From NCBI RefSeq assembly GCF_003815875.1, contig NZ_CP033924.1, forward strand, positions 3,782,001 to 3,846,000: a DNA stretch of 64,000 bases, given 5' to 3'. Below are positions 16,493-25,692 of this stretch, in pieces. Within the stretch, counting starts at the first letter, position 1; every line of letters begins with the position of its first letter. The notes below the pieces were generated by a model. It saw only the letters and a program-made list of their open reading frames with translations. It was not told where the DNA came from and ran no database searches. A program made the translations under genes and the position numbers. Origin of the DNA: Chryseobacterium lactis. Its GTDB lineage: Bacteria; Bacteroidota; Bacteroidia; Flavobacteriales; Weeksellaceae.

Positions 16493-17167
16493 TTAAATCT
16501 TTTGAATGTGAGATAGAATAAGTTCGATGGTTTCCTCTTTCGTTAATTCAGAATTATCAATGACGATTGCATCTTCTGCCTGCTTCAATGGTGCTATTTC
16601 CCGTTCACTGTCGATCTTATCTCTTTCAACGAGATTATGCTTTACTTGGTCTTTGTCAGCTTCAATTCCTAAGCCTTTCAGCTCCAGGAATCTTCTGTTT
16701 GTGCGTTCGTCAATGCTGGCAGTAAGGAAGAATTTATAGTCCGCATTTGGCAGAACTACTGTCCCTATGTCACGTCCATCCATAATGACGCCTCCTTTTT
16801 CTGCCAAAGTGCGCTGTGATAGCAGCAAGAAATCTCTTACTTCTTTTTGTTTGGCAACAAGGCTTACATTCTCAGAAACCTGATTGGTACGAATTTCTTT
16901 GGAAATATCTGTATGATTCATATAAAGAACCAGTGTTCCTTCATGAGTTTTAAATTCAAGGTTGATTTTGTCTAAAGAAGAAAACAAAAGATTCAGATCA
17001 ATTTGACCGTTTTGACTCACACAATGTTGCAGTGCATACCAGGTAACGCCTCTGTACAGTGCCCCTGTATCCATATGAATAAGTCCCAACTTATCAGCAA
17101 TGATTTTGGAGATAGAACTTTTTCCGGTAGACGAGTACCCATCGATCGCTATTACAGGTTTTTTCAT
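16493..17167 (-). CDS. cmk: Cytidylate kinase
   Basis: (d)CMP kinase, 224 residues, transferring phosphate from ATP to CMP or dCMP in pyrimidine nucleotide synthesis. The P-loop is DGYSSTGKSS at residues 8-17; the CMP-binding HMDTGALYRG is at about 31-40, GRDIGTVV near 133 and the lid arginines RDKIDSEREIAP near 184. The length is that of bacterial Cmk. It lies 83 bp downstream of porQ on the same strand, an arrangement also known in other Flavobacteriia. Confidence 0.95.
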   Translation of the reverse strand: MKKPVIAIDGYSSTGKSSISKIIADKLGLIHMDTGALYRGVTWYALQHCVSQNGQIDLNLLFSSLDKINLEFKTHEGTLVLYMNHTDISKEIRTNQVSENVSLVAKQKEVRDFLLLSQRTLAEKGGVIMDGRDIGTVVLPNADYKFFLTASIDERTNRRFLELKGLGIEADKDQVKHNLVERDKIDSEREIAPLKQAEDAIVIDNSELTKEETIELILSHIQKI

Positions 17168-17250
17168 ATTGCAAATTTCAAGATTTTTTTTTAAAAATCA
17201 AGACAAGCCATGAAATTTCTTGCTTACTATAAGATTATCAAAGAGATAGA

Positions 17251-18243
17251 TTATTCTCCTGCGTGGCTTGAAAGATCCATGGAAACCCCTATCTGATTGA
17301 CATTGGAGGAGTTATGATATCTTACATGTGCGTAGTCGATACGGAATCTTGAAACTTTAATTCCAAATCCTGCGGATAATCCTGAAAAGTTTCTCTGATC
17401 AGCTACTGCAAGCTCATTTCCTCTTTTTACGTTATATCCCAATCTGATGTTGAAGCTTTTTTCCGGAAATAATTCTGCTCCTAAAGAAAAGTGGTCAATA
17501 ATCTTTCTTCCCGCATTTACCTTTTGTCCGTTTACATTATATTCTGAAGAAATATCAAACTTCTGAAGATCGTGTGCCGTAACGGTAATAGCCAATGGGA
17601 AGTTCTTTAATATTTTGGTGTATCCAAGGTCAATTCTGAAAGGAAGGTTTTCCCGCACTCCATTGAAGGACTTTAGCTGGAACCCGAAATTTCTCATGAC
17701 AAGGGAGAGAACTTCTTTATTTTTTTTATTGTGATAGGTAACCCCGGCAGTTCCGGAAATAGCAGAAGAAGTATAATTATCAATTTTTGATGTCACAAAG
17801 TTCAACCCTCCACCAATAGTCCAGTCTTCTTCAAATTGGTAGGCATAGCCTGCACCAATGGCAACATCGGAAGCTTTGAAATCTCCGTTCTGAAAACCAC
17901 TTTCATCTGTCCTTGGAATACTTCCGTAACTCATATAACGGGCATTGATGGTTGCCATATGACCGTTTTCAAAGTCTTTGGCATAGGCAATGGTACCGTA
18001 TTTTGAATCCGCAAGGTAAGCCGTAGCATTTACAGAAAGCTGTTTATCAGAATCTTTATTTAACAGGGCCGGGTTTGCAATAGCAAAGGAAACATCATAA
18101 TCTCTTATAGAAATTGCATCACCTCCAAGGGCAGCTTGTCTTGCAGAAACAGGTACATTTAAGAACGGATAAACATTTGTTCCTGTTTGCGCATAAGAAA
18201 CAATTCCAGATAGAAATAATGAAAAAATGATAATTTTCTTCAA
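17251..18243 (-). CDS. porQ: Type IX secretion system protein PorQ
   Basis: A 330-residue outer-membrane beta-barrel protein of the PorV/PorQ (FadL-like) group, with signal peptide MKKIIIFSLFLSGIVSYAQ. The N-terminal SARQAALGGDAISIRDYDVSF region is characteristic of PorQ/PorV. PorQ is an outer-membrane part of the T9SS, linked to the sortase complex that releases or anchors cargo at the surface. The neighbour cmk supports PorQ over PorV, because porQ-cmk adjacency is seen in Flavobacterium. No other T9SS gene is in the window. Confidence 0.88.
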   Translation of the reverse strand: MKKIIIFSLFLSGIVSYAQTGTNVYPFLNVPVSARQAALGGDAISIRDYDVSFAIANPALLNKDSDKQLSVNATAYLADSKYGTIAYAKDFENGHMATINARYMSYGSIPRTDESGFQNGDFKASDVAIGAGYAYQFEEDWTIGGGLNFVTSKIDNYTSSAISGTAGVTYHNKKNKEVLSLVMRNFGFQLKSFNGVRENLPFRIDLGYTKILKNFPLAITVTAHDLQKFDISSEYNVNGQKVNAGRKIIDHFSLGAELFPEKSFNIRLGYNVKRGNELAVADQRNFSGLSAGFGIKVSRFRIDYAHVRYHNSSNVNQIGVSMDLSSHAGE

Positions 18244-18348
18244 TTCAGTTTATAATTAATGCAAAAATAATCCTTTTTCGTACTTTTCAAAATATTTCTG
18301 ACATTATTTGTAATTAAATATTTTTCCGCTATCAATATTTTTAATGAT

Positions 18349-18356
18349 TATATTTG
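18349..18356 (+). promoter_or_regulatory. -7 element upstream of pyrH
   Basis: TATATTTG matches TAnnTTTG, 54 bases before the pyrH ATG. No clear -33 TTG at the proper distance is visible. Confidence 0.4.
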
Positions 18357-18410
18357 CAAAATCAAATTTTTGGGAAATCAATTTTACTAAAAAGCTATTA
18401 AAAATAAAAG

Positions 18411-19118
18411 ATGAAATATAAAAGAATCCTTTTGAAACTGAGTGGTGAGGCCTTAATGGGAAACAGACAATATGGTATTGACAACGAAAGACTGCAGGAA
18501 TATGCTGCAGAGATCAAAACGGTAGTTGAGAAAGGTTGCGAGGTTGCAATCGTTATTGGAGGAGGAAATATTTTCCGTGGGGTTGCCGGAGCTGCAAAAG
18601 GAATGGATAGAGTGCAGGGAGATTATATGGGAATGCTGGCTACTGTAATCAACGGTATGGCATTACAGGGAGCATTGGAAGATGCAGGAATCAAAACCAG
18701 ACTTCAATCTGCTATTGAAATGGATAAAGTAGCAGAGCCTTTCATTAAAAGAAGAGCGGTAAGACACCTTGAGAAAGGAAGAGTCGTGATCTTCGGAGCT
18801 GGAACCGGAAATCCTTATTTTACAACCGATACTGCAGCAACATTGAGAGCGATCGAGATTGATGCTGATGTAATCTTAAAAGGAACAAGAGTAGACGGAA
18901 TCTACGACAGTGACCCTGAAAAGAACGCAGATGCTGTAAAGTACAACTCACTATCTTTTGACGAAGTGTATGCAAAAAACCTGAAAGTAATGGATATGAC
19001 AGCTTTTACTTTGAGTCATGAAAATAAATTGCCTATTATTGTATTCGATATGAATAAAGCTGGGAATTTAGAAAGAATTGTAGAAGGGGAAAATGTTGGT
19101 ACTTTAGTTGATTTGTAA
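18411..19118 (+). CDS. pyrH: UMP kinase
   Basis: Bacterial UMP kinase of the amino-acid kinase fold, 235 residues, making UDP from UMP and [12 protein letters not shown] at about 9-17, the GGGNIFRG glycine loop near 53-60, [13 protein letters not shown] near 130 and [13 protein letters not shown] near 161 are all conserved PyrH blocks. The next gene on the strand is frr, the common bacterial order pyrH-frr, with a 143-bp gap here that holds no gene. Confidence 0.96.
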   Translation: MKYKRILLKLSGEALMGNRQYGIDNERLQEYAAEIKTVVEKGCEVAIVIGGGNIFRGVAGAAKGMDRVQGDYMGMLATVINGMALQGALEDAGIKTRLQSAIEMDKVAEPFIKRRAVRHLEKGRVVIFGAGTGNPYFTTDTAATLRAIEIDADVILKGTRVDGIYDSDPEKNADAVKYNSLSFDEVYAKNLKVMDMTAFTLSHENKLPIIVFDMNKAGNLERIVEGENVGTLVDL

Positions 19119-19261
19119 TCAGTGAAAGGTATTATATAATAGCAAGAGGTATAAAATTTAGGTTAAATTACTATTGTTTATTATTCAATACTAATCATTT
19201 ATCATTGATCAATCATCATTTATAACAATTAATGTGTAATTTATCAAACTATCAAATAATA

Positions 19262-19816
19262 ATGGAAGAATTAGAACTTATATTAGAGTCTGTAAGACAG
19301 GACATGGACGCAGCTGTAAAGCACTTGGATCACGCATTTCAAAGAATTAGAGCAGGACGTGCTTCTACAAGTATGGTGCAGGATGTAATGGTGGAATATT
19401 ATGGAGCTCCAACTCCTATCAACCAGGTGGCTAATGTTTCCGTTCCAGATGCAATGACTATTTCTATTCAACCTTGGGACAGAACAGCAATCAATGCGAT
19501 TGAAAAAGCAATTATCAATTCAAACTTGGGTTTTGCACCTTCTAACAACGGAGAAAACATTATCCTTAATGTTCCGCCTTTAACAGAAGAGAGAAGAAGA
19601 GAATTGGCAAAGCAGGCTAAAGGAGAAGCTGAGCAAACTAAAGTAACGATAAGAAACGCAAGACAAGACGGATTAAAAGAACTTAAAAAACTGGAAGGAG
19701 TTTCTGAAGATGTTGTAAAAGGTGTTGAAGAAGAAATTCAGACGTATACTGATAAATATGTAAAGCTTTGCGAAGAGCATCTTAAAACAAAGGAAGCTGA
19801 AATTATGAAAGTATAA
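19262..19816 (+). CDS. frr: Ribosome recycling factor
   Basis: RRF, 184 residues, splits the post-termination ribosome with EF-G. Family blocks: FQRIRAGRAS at about 24-33, ITIQPWD-like ISIQPWD near 70, and VPPLTEERRREL near 104-115, ending in the helical SEDVVKGVEEEIQTYTDKYV region. I start at the ATG 19262 (MEELELILES); an in-frame ATG at 19232 would add ten unusual residues. It follows pyrH and ends in front of a strong terminator. Confidence 0.96.
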   Translation: MEELELILESVRQDMDAAVKHLDHAFQRIRAGRASTSMVQDVMVEYYGAPTPINQVANVSVPDAMTISIQPWDRTAINAIEKAIINSNLGFAPSNNGENIILNVPPLTEERRRELAKQAKGEAEQTKVTIRNARQDGLKELKKLEGVSEDVVKGVEEEIQTYTDKYVKLCEEHLKTKEAEIMKV

Positions 19817-19837
19817 TTTTAAGTTTTTGAAATATAT

Positions 19838-19867
19838 AAAAGAGGTTTCAATGGGAAACCTCTTTTT
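19838..19867 (+). terminator. Terminator after frr
   Basis: A 12-bp stem (AAAAGAGGTTTC with its complement) and a 5-base loop, followed by T-rich sequence, 22 bp after the frr stop. Confidence 0.85.
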
Positions 19868-20048
19868 GCTTTTATAACTCAGAATCATACCTTTTCTATC
19901 TTTAAAAAGCATACTTGTTTAGTGAATTATTTAAATTTCTTTATAATAGTATGCTCGTAATAATAATATATAGGTGGCTATTAACGTTACTCCATTATGT
20001 TGATGAAATTATTACATAAAAAGAAGAAATTAAAAACATTAAAGAGAG

Positions 20049-21107
20049 ATGACTAAAATTATTGGGGTAGGAAATTATATACCCTCTGAAACGATTACCA
20101 ACTTATTTTTTGATAAACATGTTTTTCTTAACGAGAAAGGGGTATTATTAAAAGAAGATAATACGTCCATTACTGATAAATTAAAAAAAATTACCGGTAT
20201 TGAAGAAAGGAGATATGCTCATTCTACAGAGGTAACTTCCGACTTAGGTTTCATTGCAGCCCGTGCTGCCATAGAAAATGCAGGAATAGATCCTGAAACA
20301 TTAGACTATGTTATATTTGCCCACAATTTTGGGGATGTTCCTTTTGGAACGGTTCAGTCAGATACGGTTCCCAGTCTGGCAGCAAGGGTAAAACATTTAT
20401 TAGGGATTAAAAATAATTTCTGCGTGGCATATGACGTTCTGTTCGGATGTCCCGGATGGATTGAAGGAGTAATACAGGCAAATGCTTTTATAAAGGCAGG
20501 TATTGCTAAACGTTGTTTGGTCATCGGTGCTGAAACATTGTCCCGTGTAGTGGATATACATGACAGAGACAGTATGATCTATGCCGATGGAGCAGGAGCT
20601 GCTATTTTGGAAGTGAACAATGATGATGATTCGGGGATTAAGTCTCATTTATCAGCTTCATACACCCTTAATGAAAAAGATTATTTGTATTTCGGGAAGT
20701 CTTATAATAATGACAGATGTCAGAATACAAGATACATTAAAATGGATGGAAGGAAGATCTATGAATTTGCCCTTTTGAATGTTCCTGACGCTATGAAAAA
20801 ATGCTTGGACAACAGTGGATATTCTATTCATGAGCTTAGTAAAATCATTATTCATCAGGCTAATGAAAAAATGGATGAAGCCATTGTGGATCGCTTTTAT
20901 CAACTATATGACACTCCAATGCCGGAAAATATTATGCCCATGGTTATTCACAAGCTGGGAAATAGCAGTGTAGCAACAATTCCGTCTTTGTTAACGATGA
21001 TTCTACAGGATGAGCTGGAACATCATAAGATTAATAAAGGAGATGTGGCTTTATTTGCCTCAGTGGGTGCCGGTATGAATATTAACGCCTTTGTCTATAA
21101 GTTTTAA
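20049..21107 (+). CDS. 3-oxoacyl-ACP synthase III (KAS III/FabH) family enzyme
   Basis: A thiolase-fold condensing enzyme of 352 residues. The KAS III triad is complete: Cys134 in FGCPGW, His269 in IIHQAN and Asn305 in KLGNSS. Residues 1-60 contain an unusual insertion compared with housekeeping FabH (VFLNEKGVLLKEDNTSITDKL), shared by the non-housekeeping FabH-like proteins of Bacteroidota. It stands alone between frr and a convergent lipoprotein gene and is not next to plsX or rpmF, so it is probably not the essential initiating FabH. A role in starting a specialised fatty acid or aryl polyene is possible but not shown. Confidence 0.85.
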   Translation: MTKIIGVGNYIPSETITNLFFDKHVFLNEKGVLLKEDNTSITDKLKKITGIEERRYAHSTEVTSDLGFIAARAAIENAGIDPETLDYVIFAHNFGDVPFGTVQSDTVPSLAARVKHLLGIKNNFCVAYDVLFGCPGWIEGVIQANAFIKAGIAKRCLVIGAETLSRVVDIHDRDSMIYADGAGAAILEVNNDDDSGIKSHLSASYTLNEKDYLYFGKSYNNDRCQNTRYIKMDGRKIYEFALLNVPDAMKKCLDNSGYSIHELSKIIIHQANEKMDEAIVDRFYQLYDTPMPENIMPMVIHKLGNSSVATIPSLLTMILQDELEHHKINKGDVALFASVGAGMNINAFVYKF

Positions 21108-21137
21108 AAGATAACTGATTTCCATACATTAAAAAAC

Positions 21138-21168
21138 AAAATGTCTCCTCATATGCAGGAGACATTTT
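21138..21168. terminator. Bidirectional terminator between convergent genes
   Basis: A perfect 12-bp stem (AAAATGTCTCCT and complement) with a 7-base loop and T/A runs on both sides. It serves the KAS III gene on the plus strand and the lipoprotein gene at 21175 on the minus strand. Confidence 0.88.
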
Positions 21169-21174
21169 CTATTT

Positions 21175-21810
21175 TTAAAGACATTGTATGGCTCCTTTCT
21201 GGTCTTTATGTCTTAGTAAGGATTGATAGGTTTTTAGAAGCTCATTAATGTTACATTGAACCTCTTTACCGGGAATATTATCAGGAACAGTTTTTTCTTT
21301 TTGATTTGATTGTATACTGTATTTTTTTTCGATGCATTTCAATGGTTTATCATTGTGAATGTAAATACGTGTTTCTGTGATATCATCTTTGGTAATTGGC
21401 TTTTCCGGAGTTCCACCATCAAAATTCCATACGGTTTCCTGTCTGAAAATAAAAAATAGCTTTCCATCTTTAATAAAATATTTTTCAGAACCTGAGAAGT
21501 GGCTATGCTCTGCGAAAAAATGCTCTATAACTTTAATTTCATCTTGATCTGAATAAAAAACAACTTCACCGGAAGGTTCTTCGTTACAGTCATAAGTGAA
21601 TTTTGAAGAACTTAGTTTTTTCAATTCTAATTGGGTCTGGAGAAAAGCATAATCTTTTTTAATCTGATCAATGGAGCTTGTTGTAATATTTTGCTGTGGA
21701 TCATTTCTGACAATACTTTTGTTTGCCGCATCAGATTTGTTTTGATGTGTTTTTTCTTTTTCGCATGAAAAAATGAAAAGCAGACTGACTGCGAAGAATA
21801 TTGCTTTCAT
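21175..21810 (-). CDS. Uncharacterised lipoprotein
   Basis: A 211-residue protein with a short lipoprotein signal (MKAIFFAVSLLFIFSC, Cys16) followed by a charged Lys/Asn-rich linker. The mature part contains KFTYDCNEEPSGEVVFYSDQDEIKVIEHFFAEHSHFSGSE-like alternating strands that suggest a small beta-rich domain, and three further cysteines. I do not recognise the family. It stands alone on the minus strand between terminators, so it is likely a single-gene unit. Confidence 0.7.
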   Translation of the reverse strand: MKAIFFAVSLLFIFSCEKEKTHQNKSDAANKSIVRNDPQQNITTSSIDQIKKDYAFLQTQLELKKLSSSKFTYDCNEEPSGEVVFYSDQDEIKVIEHFFAEHSHFSGSEKYFIKDGKLFFIFRQETVWNFDGGTPEKPITKDDITETRIYIHNDKPLKCIEKKYSIQSNQKEKTVPDNIPGKEVQCNINELLKTYQSLLRHKDQKGAIQCL

Positions 21811-21860
21811 AAAACAGATGGTTTGGTGAATGGCAAAAATATAAAATAAATAATGAGCCG

Positions 21861-21886
21861 AAAAAAGGCTTTCAATCGAAAGCCTT
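21861..21886 (-). terminator. Terminator after the 261-residue secreted protein gene
   Basis: AAGGCTTTC pairs with GAAAGCCTT around a 4-base loop; the minus strand then reads TTTTTT. It lies 10 bp past the stop of the 21896 gene. Confidence 0.85.
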
Positions 21887-21895
21887 CAGTATATT

Positions 21896-22681
21896 TTATT
21901 TACAGTTTTCATTATAATCGTAGATCACCTCATTGACCAATGAAAGTTTGTCTGTTGTAGAATTGGTAATTTCATCTCTGATGAATTTTCCAAGACCCGT
22001 TCTCTTTTTCGCTTCATTTTTTAAAGAACCATATTCGCCTTTGGTCATTTTAGCTTTTGTGTAAGGACAATCTGCGATAATGATTTTTGCTTTTGCGGGT
22101 GTCAATTCTTCTGCTTTTCCTCCTTTTTTTGAATAAATATATTCCGGGTTATTGCGGAGTCTGTCGGATTCTGCCTGGGAAATTCCGTTGGCTGAATTTG
22201 CTGTTACGGCAGTAGGATATCCATAGATTTTGTACACCATAATTTTTCCTTCTGTTACAACTTCTGCAAACTGAGAAGTTCTTGAAAGATTATTAAGGGC
22301 TTTGAAACCTGCACTTAATCCGGTTGACGTTTCCGAGCTGTTCAGGGCTTCTCTCATATTTGAGTATTTTACAGCCTGGAAAATTCGTGGAGTATCTCCT
22401 TCATACACCATATATTCTTTAATATCATCTGCATCGAAGGTTTTAAATTTTACTTTGTTTTTTACTTTATCAATATCCGAAGCAGCTCCGAATTTCACTT
22501 TTAGCTGGTTCTGCCAAGGGCTATATGAGCTTCCGTGCAGACGAACAACACCTTCAATTTTCTTTCCTGCTTTATCAATGATATATCCGAATTTCTGACC
22601 ATTATAAGTATCTGTTTCTTCCTGACCGTAGATGTTCAAAGAAACAAGCCCGAAAAAGGCAATAAGTAGTAATTTCTTCAT
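21896..22681 (-). CDS. Uncharacterised secreted protein
   Basis: A 261-residue exported protein with signal peptide MKKLLLIAFFGLVSLNIYGQ. The mature N-terminal half (KFGYIIDKAGKKIEGVVRL, then KVKFKTFDADDIKEYMVYEG) looks like a small beta domain found in many Flavobacteriia secreted proteins of unknown role, and the C-terminal part is polar and Lys-rich. It is a monocistronic minus-strand gene between two terminators. No function is proposed. Confidence 0.7.
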   Translation of the reverse strand: MKKLLLIAFFGLVSLNIYGQEETDTYNGQKFGYIIDKAGKKIEGVVRLHGSSYSPWQNQLKVKFGAASDIDKVKNKVKFKTFDADDIKEYMVYEGDTPRIFQAVKYSNMREALNSSETSTGLSAGFKALNNLSRTSQFAEVVTEGKIMVYKIYGYPTAVTANSANGISQAESDRLRNNPEYIYSKKGGKAEELTPAKAKIIIADCPYTKAKMTKGEYGSLKNEAKKRTGLGKFIRDEITNSTTDKLSLVNEVIYDYNENCK

Positions 22682-22761
22682 GGTTATTTTTTTAATCTTC
22701 GCAAAGATAATTTTTTATATTGAAAATTATAATAAGTATAAAAATTTAACAAAAATCAATA

Positions 22762-22793
22762 AAAAAGATCCAGAAAAACTCTGAATCTTTTTT
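22762..22793 (-). terminator. Terminator of the ftsK-lolA-lptF region
   Basis: An interrupted stem (AAAGAT, CAGA and complements, one internal mismatch) with a minus-strand T-run, 35 bp after the lptF/G stop. Confidence 0.7.
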
Positions 22794-22828
22794 TATAATT
22801 TATTTCAATTTTGAAATTTAAATGACAA

Positions 22829-24286
22829 TTACTGATATCGTTGATGTTCTTTATTCTTAACAAACAGTTTGATAACCGGTTTAAAGAATGCCTTGTATTT
22901 TTCAGCATCAAATAATTGTGAATCGGTAAGTGCTTTAAAAGTCATCCAGACTCCAAACGGAAGAAGGATAAGGTTAGGAAGCCATGCCGCAAGATAAGGG
23001 TTCATTTTTCCGCTCCATGACATGTTTTCAACTCCTACATTCAATACATAAAAGACAATGAAAATAATGATGGCTATGATCACCGGAAGTCCCATTCCTC
23101 CTTTTCTGATGATGGATCCTAAGCTGGCTCCAATCAGGAAAAAGATAATACAAGTCACAGAATAGGAAACAATCCTCTGCTGGTAAATGACAATTTTACT
23201 GAAATATTTTACATTATTACTGAATTCATTCTTTTTAGATTCCAGAGTTGTTTTCAGATTATCCAGCCTGTTATAAGAGTTATAGATCATGTCCAGCTTC
23301 TTATCACCTTTCACGGTGTCCAGCTTCATCTGATTTTTTGGGGTAACTTTAGGCTTGTTACCCTTATCCATATAGCTGATTACTGAATTGGTCTGGCTTA
23401 AAACGTCGGTACCCACATTGGTGAAAAATAACTCATTTTCCTTTTTGCTTTTCGAAATGGTTTCATTCAACTGATTATAGGTCTGGAAACGGTAGTCATC
23501 GGTAATCTGTTCTTTTTCGATGGCTTTGTCAATAATTTCACTGATGTCAAAATGGGAAACCAGAGTATCAAACTTGATCGCCTGATCAGGTTGCTTTTGT
23601 CTTACATTATCTCCTTTTCCTGCAAAATTATCCTCAAATACATATCCGTTGTACAGAACAAGCTTCAGGAAACTTTTATTCGCTGCAGGTACAAATTTTC
23701 CTTTTTCTGCAACGACAGACTGTTGGTTTTCATAACTGCTTGCTTTTTTATGGACAAAAACCCCTTCGATATTTTCACCGTTTTCACCGTAGATTTTATC
23801 AAACTTCACCATATAACCGGGGATCTGATCGATAAACTGACCGGGAGTAAAGTTAATCGCCGGTTTGGTCTGAGCAATATTAAAAAGCATGTTTTTTGCC
23901 TTTTTCTGAAAGTCAGGAATGATATTGTTTGAGAAAAAGAAAAGCATGATTGCAAGTATTGTGGCAATTCCCAGCAAAGGAGTCATAACTCTTGTCAAAG
24001 GGATTCCTGCTGCTTTCATGGCGGCAAGCTCGTAGCGTTCTCCAAATTCTCCAAACGACATAATACTGGCCAACAGGATCGTAAGCGGGAGAACCATACT
24101 GATAACGTTTACCCCAAGGTAAAAAAGAAGTTTCAGGATCTGCCAGTAGCTCAATCCTTTTCCCATAAACTGCCCCAACTGAACCCAGATAATGTTTACA
24201 ATGAAAATGAAAAACAATACGCTGAATATAAAGAAAAACGGTCCAAAGAAGGTTTTTATGATATATCGGTCTAGTATTTTTAACAT
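22829..24286 (-). CDS. LptF/LptG-family permease
   Basis: A 485-residue inner-membrane component of the lipopolysaccharide exporter LptB2FG. Three N-terminal membrane helices (about 10-125), a large periplasmic jellyroll region (about 130-375) and three C-terminal helices (about 385-470) give the LptF/G layout; the start LKILDRYIIKTFFGPFFF is the family signature. It extracts LPS from the inner membrane for the periplasmic Lpt bridge. It follows lolA on the same strand, with a hairpin in the gap. Which of the F or G subunits it is cannot be told; Bacteroidota encode both at separate loci. Confidence 0.9.
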   Translation of the reverse strand: MLKILDRYIIKTFFGPFFFIFSVLFFIFIVNIIWVQLGQFMGKGLSYWQILKLLFYLGVNVISMVLPLTILLASIMSFGEFGERYELAAMKAAGIPLTRVMTPLLGIATILAIMLFFFSNNIIPDFQKKAKNMLFNIAQTKPAINFTPGQFIDQIPGYMVKFDKIYGENGENIEGVFVHKKASSYENQQSVVAEKGKFVPAANKSFLKLVLYNGYVFEDNFAGKGDNVRQKQPDQAIKFDTLVSHFDISEIIDKAIEKEQITDDYRFQTYNQLNETISKSKKENELFFTNVGTDVLSQTNSVISYMDKGNKPKVTPKNQMKLDTVKGDKKLDMIYNSYNRLDNLKTTLESKKNEFSNNVKYFSKIVIYQQRIVSYSVTCIIFFLIGASLGSIIRKGGMGLPVIIAIIIFIVFYVLNVGVENMSWSGKMNPYLAAWLPNLILLPFGVWMTFKALTDSQLFDAEKYKAFFKPVIKLFVKNKEHQRYQ

Positions 24287-24304
24287 GCGCCAAAATTAAT
24301 CAAA

Positions 24305-24329
24305 AAGCCACAAAGTTTACTTGTGGCTT
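24305..24329 (-). terminator. Hairpin between lolA and lptF/G
   Basis: A 9-bp stem (AAGCCACAA and complement) and 7-base loop, followed on the minus strand by TTTTT, between the lolA stop (24408) and the lptF/G start (24286). It could end most lolA transcripts or set the lptF/G level. Confidence 0.65.
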
Positions 24330-24407
24330 CTTATATTTTGTTATTTTTTTTCTAAAGCAAAACTGCAAAGTGGTAAAATGACCATTTAGCGGTTTGCATT
24401 CAGCTTT

Positions 24408-25055
24408 TTATAGTTCTGTAATTACGTAGTTTTTAAACTTATTCTTGTCAAAAACAAACATGTTAGGATCCAGATCCTGGTTTTCTTTGTATTCTTTAAT
24501 AGCAATCACTGCAACATCTTTATTGCTTCCGTGCTGTTCAAGCTTTACCATTTGTTTCTTGGCAGAGTCTACAAAAAGATAAACATACTTTATTCCGTTT
24601 GATTTTACAGGAGTCAGTTTAATAAAATCGGCATTTACCCCATTTACCATTTTCTTCCCGTTGTAAGTTACGTTATAATCATTTCTATAAGTAGTAAGAT
24701 AGTTGATGGGGGAGAAGAGCGCTGTGCTTCCGTTAGGTTTTGCAATCGTCACTTCCATATCATCCGCATTGATGTTGTAGATTTTACTTCCGTCAAAGAT
24801 CTGTTCCGTATCCATGATCTTCAATTTATATTTATCTCCTGCCGAATAATAGATACCGGGTTCGGTTTTGGTGACCTGCTCGTTAAGACCGCTTCCAAAA
24901 GAAAATTTGAAGTAAGAATTCTTTTTAGAATTATAGTTGGCTGTAATATCATCCAATATCTTTTTAGCTTTTGCATCTATTTTCTGAGCATTTGCCATAC
25001 CTACTGCACCTACTACAAAACTTCCTAATATAACTTTTGAAATAATATTTTTCAT
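24408..25055 (-). CDS. lolA: LolA-like outer membrane lipoprotein carrier protein
   Basis: A 215-residue periplasmic chaperone with signal peptide MKNIISKVILGSFVVGAVGMANAQ and a LolA-type half-barrel. The pattern SYFKFSFGSGL, GDKYKLKI, QIFDGSKIYNIN and QDLDPNMFVFDKNKF matches the Bacteroidota LolA-like family. It carries lipoproteins from the inner to the outer membrane. The neighbourhood ftsK-lolA-lptF/G is a recurring order in this phylum. Here an extra lipoprotein gene lies between ftsK and lolA. Confidence 0.85.
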   Translation of the reverse strand: MKNIISKVILGSFVVGAVGMANAQKIDAKAKKILDDITANYNSKKNSYFKFSFGSGLNEQVTKTEPGIYYSAGDKYKLKIMDTEQIFDGSKIYNINADDMEVTIAKPNGSTALFSPINYLTTYRNDYNVTYNGKKMVNGVNADFIKLTPVKSNGIKYVYLFVDSAKKQMVKLEQHGSNKDVAVIAIKEYKENQDLDPNMFVFDKNKFKNYVITEL

Positions 25056-25209
25056 TTTTTAATTTAATAATCTTTAAACATTTTTAAACTCTAAAGGAAT
25101 GAATTAATGTACATTCTTCCCTTATTGACGCAAATCTTTCAAAAACTGTTCCAAAGAATTTAGAAGATTAATCCTATCCTTTTCAATGGTTGAAAATAAA
25201 TACGTTACG

Positions 25210-25671
25210 TTATTTTCTATCTGGTCTGGTTATATAGGTTTCAAATTTTTCAGGCAAAACATTGGTTACCGTTAGTTTATTCGAAGTAATTGTAGGTTCA
25301 ATTTTAATCACTTTTGTATTATCATTAATTTCTACCTCATGTTTACTTCTCATATTCACCATGTCGATATGAAGAGCGGTGAACTCATGTTTCCCTTTTT
25401 CTAAGTTGACAATAACGTATTCTCTTGGTTTGATTTGTCCTAATGATTTACCATCAATTCCAATATTCAATCTAGCGGTATTATCCATTTTGTGAAGAAT
25501 TCCTGCGCCATTATAAATCAATATGTTGCCATTTCCTAAAGTATTGTTATCTATAACGTCTAAGTTCACAGAGCTATATTCGCTGGGAACGGATCTCAAT
25601 GCACATGATGACAGCGTTAAAGAGAATGCTAAAAGGCATAATTTGAATGTGTGTTTTTTTATGATTTTCAT
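25210..25671 (-). CDS. Uncharacterised lipoprotein between ftsK and lolA
   Basis: A 153-residue lipoprotein (signal KLCLLAFSLTLSSC, Cys23) with a compact mature domain: NILIYNGAGILHKMDNTARLNIGIDGKSLGQIKPREYVIVNLEKGKHEFTALH-type alternation of strands. The block LGQIKPREYVIVNLEKGKHEFTA resembles the fold of small DUF2846-like lipoproteins that present a short conserved loop; I give that as a likeness only. It starts 21 bp after ftsK ends, so it is in the same operon, although the usual ftsK-lolA pair has nothing between. Confidence 0.7.
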   Translation of the reverse strand: MKIIKKHTFKLCLLAFSLTLSSCALRSVPSEYSSVNLDVIDNNTLGNGNILIYNGAGILHKMDNTARLNIGIDGKSLGQIKPREYVIVNLEKGKHEFTALHIDMVNMRSKHEVEINDNTKVIKIEPTITSNKLTVTNVLPEKFETYITRPDRK

Positions 25672-25692
25672 ATAAGAATCATTTTTGGGTTA

